A stretch of DNA of 10,041 bases. Source: Goniomonas avonlea (lineage: Eukaryota > Cryptophyceae > Goniomonadida > Goniomonadaceae). The notes under the pieces were generated by a model. It was not told where the DNA came from and made no database searches. It saw only the letters and a list, made by a program, of their open reading frames with translations. Where the stretch lies: the NCBI GenBank assembly GCA_003573635.1, contig QUTJ01031145.1, positions 1-10,041 of the forward strand. Reading direction: 5' to 3'. Both the position numbers and the translations under genes were made by a program. Shown here in pieces: positions 7,469 through 10,041 of this stretch (the stretch's first letter is position 1; each line of letters starts with the position of its first letter).

Positions 7469-8440
7469 CGGAAGGTCCGAGTGTGGTGTCCCTGAGCACT
7501 TGCCCCCTTGGCACAGAGCCATTGAGACCGGCACCTTTGCTGCCGCTGGTCTGGAGGTTGTATGGCGCGACTTTCCTGATGGGACTGGCGCGATGACAAA
7601 GGCCTTGCGCAATGACGAGGTCGATGGCTTTGTTGCTAACCGAGGGTGCCGTCGCTGACATCACCAAGGGGGGTGATTATAAGCTCTTTGGGTTCTACGT
7701 GCAGACTCCGTTGACATGGGGGCTGCATGTGCGCAACGACGTTGAGAAGTTTCAGTCCACTGATGACCTCAAGGTGAGAACTTTTTGGAACCTGCAACGG
7801 GTCCCCTACAACTTTGCAGAACGCGACATTTGGGATTAGTCGGTTCACCTCAGGCTCACATTTGATGAGCTATGTTATGGCCAGCCAGAAGGGTTGATAA
7901 TCCACACTTGTTTCACCGCCAGACTCGGAACGATTGCGTGGACGCTTGAATGACCTGCGGTTGAAGAGGGCAACGAGGGCCAGGTCACCAGATCTGTACC
8001 TCCATCATTGCCGCTGTGTCCTTGGCCTTGCCCTCCATGAAAGAGTCTCGGATCGCAAAAACAAAACAGGGACACGGGGTGTCGACTTCGCCAACCCGGC
8101 GCAGCTCTCCCGGTCGACGAGGTGCTTGGTCCTGCTTGCAAATCAACCCAGACGGTCAGAGAAGGCAAAGAATCGCACGTGGTCTTTTCCCACAAAAACG
8201 CGTCGATCTCATTCTTGGCGAAAGCGTCGCGAGCGCCTGGACGGTTGTTTCGCCAGTGCCTTCAATGTGAGAAGGCACAACCTTGCATCGTTCCGATGAT
8301 GTGAAAGTTCACGTCCTTCGCGCAGTCCCTTGCTTCAAAGTTTGGGTTGAAGAGGGAAGATTGAGATTGCACACCCTGTGGCTTGGGCGCACTCGCTGGC
8401 AGTGCGAACTGGAGATGTCCACGGACGTACTGGTGGGTGA
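7469..8440 (+). pseudogene. Type-2 periplasmic-binding-protein-like gene, interrupted by an internal inversion and frame breaks
   Basis: The family is ABC-type substrate-binding proteins of the bacterial kind, with eukaryotic relatives (a Candida albicans structure, Ca3427, belongs to this fold group as I recall). Plus-strand pieces: KVRV then GVPEHLPPWHRAIETG (7472-7540), FPDGTGAMTKALRNDEVD (to 7625), LLLTEGAVADITKGGDYKLF onwards to DDLK at 7773, then after a 46-nt intron (7774-7819) NATFGISRFTSGSHLMSYVM and MASQKG to 7896. The next 432 bp are reversed and carry the central part. The plus strand resumes at 8329 with LASKFGLKRED. Frame breaks lie near 7484, 7626, 7928, 8109 and 8361. No ATG precedes the first piece; AGG at about 7461-7463, ahead of GCTGACGG, may be a lost start. 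Splice sites look intact, so decay would be recent, or the assembly is faulty. Confidence 0.82.
7897..8328 (-). pseudogene. Inverted central segment of the binding-protein gene
   Basis: Read on the minus strand this block gives four exon pieces with short introns: 8328-8282, 8236-8179, 8131-8000 and 7954-7897. They encode DCAKDVNFHIIGTMQ, then GARDAFAKNEIDAFLWEKT, then TKHLVDR with ELRRVGEVDTPCPCFVFAIR after a frame break, then VIQASTQSF. The introns are 45, 47 and 45 nt with GT-AG ends in phases 1, 2 and 0. These motifs (D-FLWEK, RRVG, PCPCFV) are the middle and late parts of the family whose N-terminal part is on the plus strand up to 7896. No N-terminal part precedes them on the minus strand, where 8329-8700 lacks the SGSHLM region. 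The block therefore belongs to the flanking gene in reversed orientation. Confidence 0.8.
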
Positions 8441-8762
8441 TTTCCAGCATCTCCGAACAATCACACCCCGTTGCCCTGTATTTGAGTGCCAAGAGCCTGT
8501 AGCATCGTTGTTCCATTGGTGCCTGTGTGGAGGCCCTGTATCAACACTGCTGTCCCTGTCACTCTGTCCCTGCCGTGCCGCGCAGACACGTCATGAACAC
8601 CATCGTCCTGACCCCAGAGCAAGCTGCCAGCCGCCCAGTCCAGAGTTTGGTCCACTCACAGGTCAGTCCAATGCATTCGCTCGGGCTTGTACGTCAGTGA
8701 GCGGGTGTGTGTATTCGAAACCCTGCGTGTTGAATGGGAGGTGGGCGAGAAGGGAGGGAGGA

Positions 8763-8872
8763 GGGAGAGTGTCTGTGTGTCTGTGTGTCTGTGGTCCGTG
8801 TGTCGGTGTCGGTGTGTCCGTGTCCGTGTCCGTGTCGTGTCTGTGTCTGTGTCTAGTGTCTAGTGTGTGTAT
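8763..8872. repeat. GTGTCT/GTGTCC minisatellite
   Basis: A degenerate tandem array of six-base units (GTGTCT, GTGTCC, GTGTCG) with a few TAGTGTC variants at the 3' end. It encodes only low-complexity sequence in any frame. Confidence 0.85.
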
Positions 8873-9399
8873 GTTCAGCCCTCTTGCCGATGAAGGCCTG
8901 CTAGTCGACACAGCTCCGCAGGTGCGCCTTTCTTAAGTTTCAGGTTTTCCTTAGGGCGCCTCCACGCTCTCGCGTTCGCCCTGCAACGACTTCAACAGTG
9001 TTTGTAGCGCACCGCAAACCAGCGGCTGTTTGCGGACATTTTCTGAGGTTGGCTTTCTTGCCCAAATCAAGCCCAGAGCGCATTTTCCCCTTGTGATTCA
9101 ATGAAGCGTGTTTGAATCCAGTGGCAGCCCTTTCACGCAGCTCTCTTTTGCTCATGCTTTACCTTCCCCGTCCCAACCATCACGATTTCTTCTTCTTGTG
9201 TATGTGTGTCGTGTGCGTTTTTGCACTTAGCGACGCACTGAGCACTCTCCACCGCGTCTGTTTTCGGCATCCGAGTTGACAAACTGAACAGTATCAACGA
9301 AGCTCATACTAACGGTGACCATGGTTGTCAGCACCGAACTGATCCGTGTCAACAAAGCCTTTCTAACGTAGAGCATCTCCATTGCTTCTGGTTTCCTGG

Positions 9400-9740
9400 G
9401 CTGTGCTGTGCTGCGCTGCGTTTTGTGTGTGTGTGTGTTGTGTGTGTCCTGCAGGTGTACATGCGTGTCCTACATGTCGTACACACATGTTTACTGTGAG
9501 TGTGTGTGTTGTGTGCTGTGTATGTGTGTGTGTGTGTGTGTGCTGAAGGCGGATTGGGTGTGAGTGCTGTGTTGTAACGTGTGTTGTGGGGTGTGTTGTG
9601 TGTTGTGTGTTGTGAGTGTTGTGTGTCATGCTGCGTGTTGTGTTACCGTGTGCTGTGTCGAGGTCGCGTGTTGTGTTGAGGTTGTGTGTGCCTGTGTTGT
9701 GCGTGCCTGTGTGTCGTGTGCTGTGTGTCGTGTGTCAGTG
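9400..9740. repeat. Long GT-rich (TGTG/TGTTGTG) simple-sequence tract
   Basis: About 340 bp of near-continuous TG-rich sequence on the plus strand with a pure (GT)n core at about 9520-9541 and TGTTGTG-type units around 9571-9620 and 9630-9730. All overlapping open frames (His/Thr or Cys/Val rich) are by-products of the repeat. Confidence 0.85.
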
Positions 9741-9753
9741 CACACCTTGTAAA

Positions 9754-9871
9754 CGGGGCTAACAGCCCTGAAACACCCATGTTTATCCTCGTAGAGCAGG
9801 ATAAGTAAGCGTGTATGCAAAAAGACCAACTTGGCAATGGCCGACACGAGTTTCACAGGAACTCGTGTCGG
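9754..9871. other. Three consecutive hairpins ahead of a coding exon
   Basis: Hairpin 1 pairs 9754-9760 with 9764-9770 (CGGGGCT/AGCCCTG, one G-U pair, 3-nt loop). Hairpin 2 pairs 9783-9789 with 9798-9804 (TTATCCT/AGGATAA, 8-nt loop). Hairpin 3 pairs 9841-9852 with 9860-9871 (CCGACACGAGTT/AACTCGTGTCGG, 12 perfect pairs, loop TCACAGG). The loop of hairpin 3 carries a good splice acceptor (TTTCACAG/G). No tRNA or other known RNA shape fits. A structured intron or leader is inference. Confidence 0.55.
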
Positions 9872-9979
9872 TACAGGAGGACCAAGCGCAAGATGCACAA
9901 CCTGGGCCGCATCTGGCGCCTGCGCTCCAAGAACATGGCGATGGTGAAGAAGTCCGTGATCAACATGATGCACGAGTAG
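9859..9979 (+). CDS. C-terminal coding exon of a basic protein, unknown
   Basis: The 36 codons just before the TAG stop at 9977-9979 (from 9869) all end in G or C, a bias that would be very unlikely by chance and suggests a well-expressed gene. They encode a strongly basic C-terminus (RYRRTKRKMHNLGRIWRLRS and on to SVINMMHE). The bias stops upstream of 9869, next to two possible acceptors: TTTCACAG ending at 9858 and GGTACAG ending at 9876. I chose the first for its better consensus. If unspliced, the frame opens at an ATG at 9815 and gives 54 residues. The rest of the gene would lie upstream beyond the GT-rich tract, perhaps starting near 9319. I do not recognise the family; a ribosomal or other abundant basic protein is only a guess. 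Confidence 0.6.
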
Positions 9980-10041
9980 TCTACGTGCTCACTAGCACTA
10001 GCTGCTCACGCTACTTGTTGTTGTGTTGTTTTGCACTTTGA

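Larger units (their letters stand above)
8441..9753. other. Gene-poor spacer dominated by GT-rich simple sequence
   Basis: I find no gene I can support. The long plus-strand frame ending at 8936 is mostly Cys/Val/Ser low complexity from GT repeats. A minus-strand frame at 9155-8940 (MSKRELRERAATGFKHASLN, 71 codons, fair start context) is basic and might be a 5' exon or small protein, but nothing confirms it. A plus-strand ATG in CCATGG context at about 9319 opens a 16-codon frame (MVVSTELIRVNKAFLT) that could be a first coding exon of the gene ending at 9979; a donor-like AC/GTAGAG is at its end. I give both low weight. Confidence 0.45.

Noticed and set aside
7469-8440. Ciliate-like scrambled gene with inverted segments
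   Set aside because: Only one segment is inverted, no clear pointer repeats join the ends in the right frame, TAG, TAA and TGA all act as stops, and the other genes are not scrambled. A micro-inversion or misassembly is simpler.
8420-8516. Minus-strand peptide (LALKYRATGCDCSEMLEITH) that resembles the C-terminal motif of the binding-protein family
   Set aside because: The order and strand would require a second independent inversion, while the plus strand at 8329-8361 already continues the gene in frame with the rejoined inverted block. The resemblance is short and probably chance.
8283-8936. 217-codon plus-strand open frame
   Set aside because: Its first part overlaps the inverted remnant in other frames and its last part is GT-repeat translation (Cys/Val/Ser). 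No domain is visible.
9363-9973. His/Thr-rich and Cys/Val-rich frames across the GT tract
   Set aside because: They are direct translations of simple repeats on either strand.

Overview
This window is nuclear DNA of a eukaryote, most likely a protist or an early-diverging fungus-like organism. It is not prokaryotic: every recognisable gene is cut by GT-AG introns, many only 43-78 nt long, and long (CA)n, (CT)n, (CTGT)n and (GTGTCT)n simple repeats fill the introns and spacers. TAG, TAA and TGA are all used as stops, so the code looks standard. I cannot name the lineage. The RBR ubiquitin ligase here is closest in style to the compact IBR proteins I know from fungi.

Layout. Positions 2849 to 134 on the minus strand hold a ten-exon gene for a single seven-bladed WD40 propeller with a short unknown tail; every blade is one exon of 41-43 codons and every intron is phase 0. 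A 245-bp divergent promoter separates it from a plus-strand gene at 3095-3622 (acidic then basic, probably nuclear, unknown). Converging on that gene from the right is a minus-strand gene at 4920-4040 for a coiled-coil membrane protein, with a duplicated coiled-coil exon. 4921-6405 has no gene I can support; it holds an imperfect tandem duplication, a two-base assembly gap and a pair of 24-nt repeats. 7179-6406 minus is a two-exon RBR E3 ligase of 231 aa.

The most striking region is 7472-8440. It holds the remains of a gene for a type-2 periplasmic-binding-protein-like (ABC-type substrate-binding) protein with its own short introns. The first half reads on the plus strand. The central 432 bp (7897-8328) read on the minus strand, and the C-terminal part resumes on the plus strand. 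Flipping that block on paper rejoins codons and conserved positions at both edges, so I read it as a precise in-place inversion. At least five frame breaks accompany it. Either this is a decaying pseudogene or the assembly is faulty here.

8441-9753 is mostly GT-rich simple sequence. At the end a 36-codon run in which every codon ends in G or C (9869-9976) marks the last exon of a plus-strand gene. Three hairpins lie just before it, and the third places a good splice acceptor in its loop. The genes do not form an obvious pathway. What they share is evidence of small-scale rearrangement: a dead partial copy of a WD40 exon, a duplicated coiled-coil exon, a tandem duplication and an inverted gene segment.
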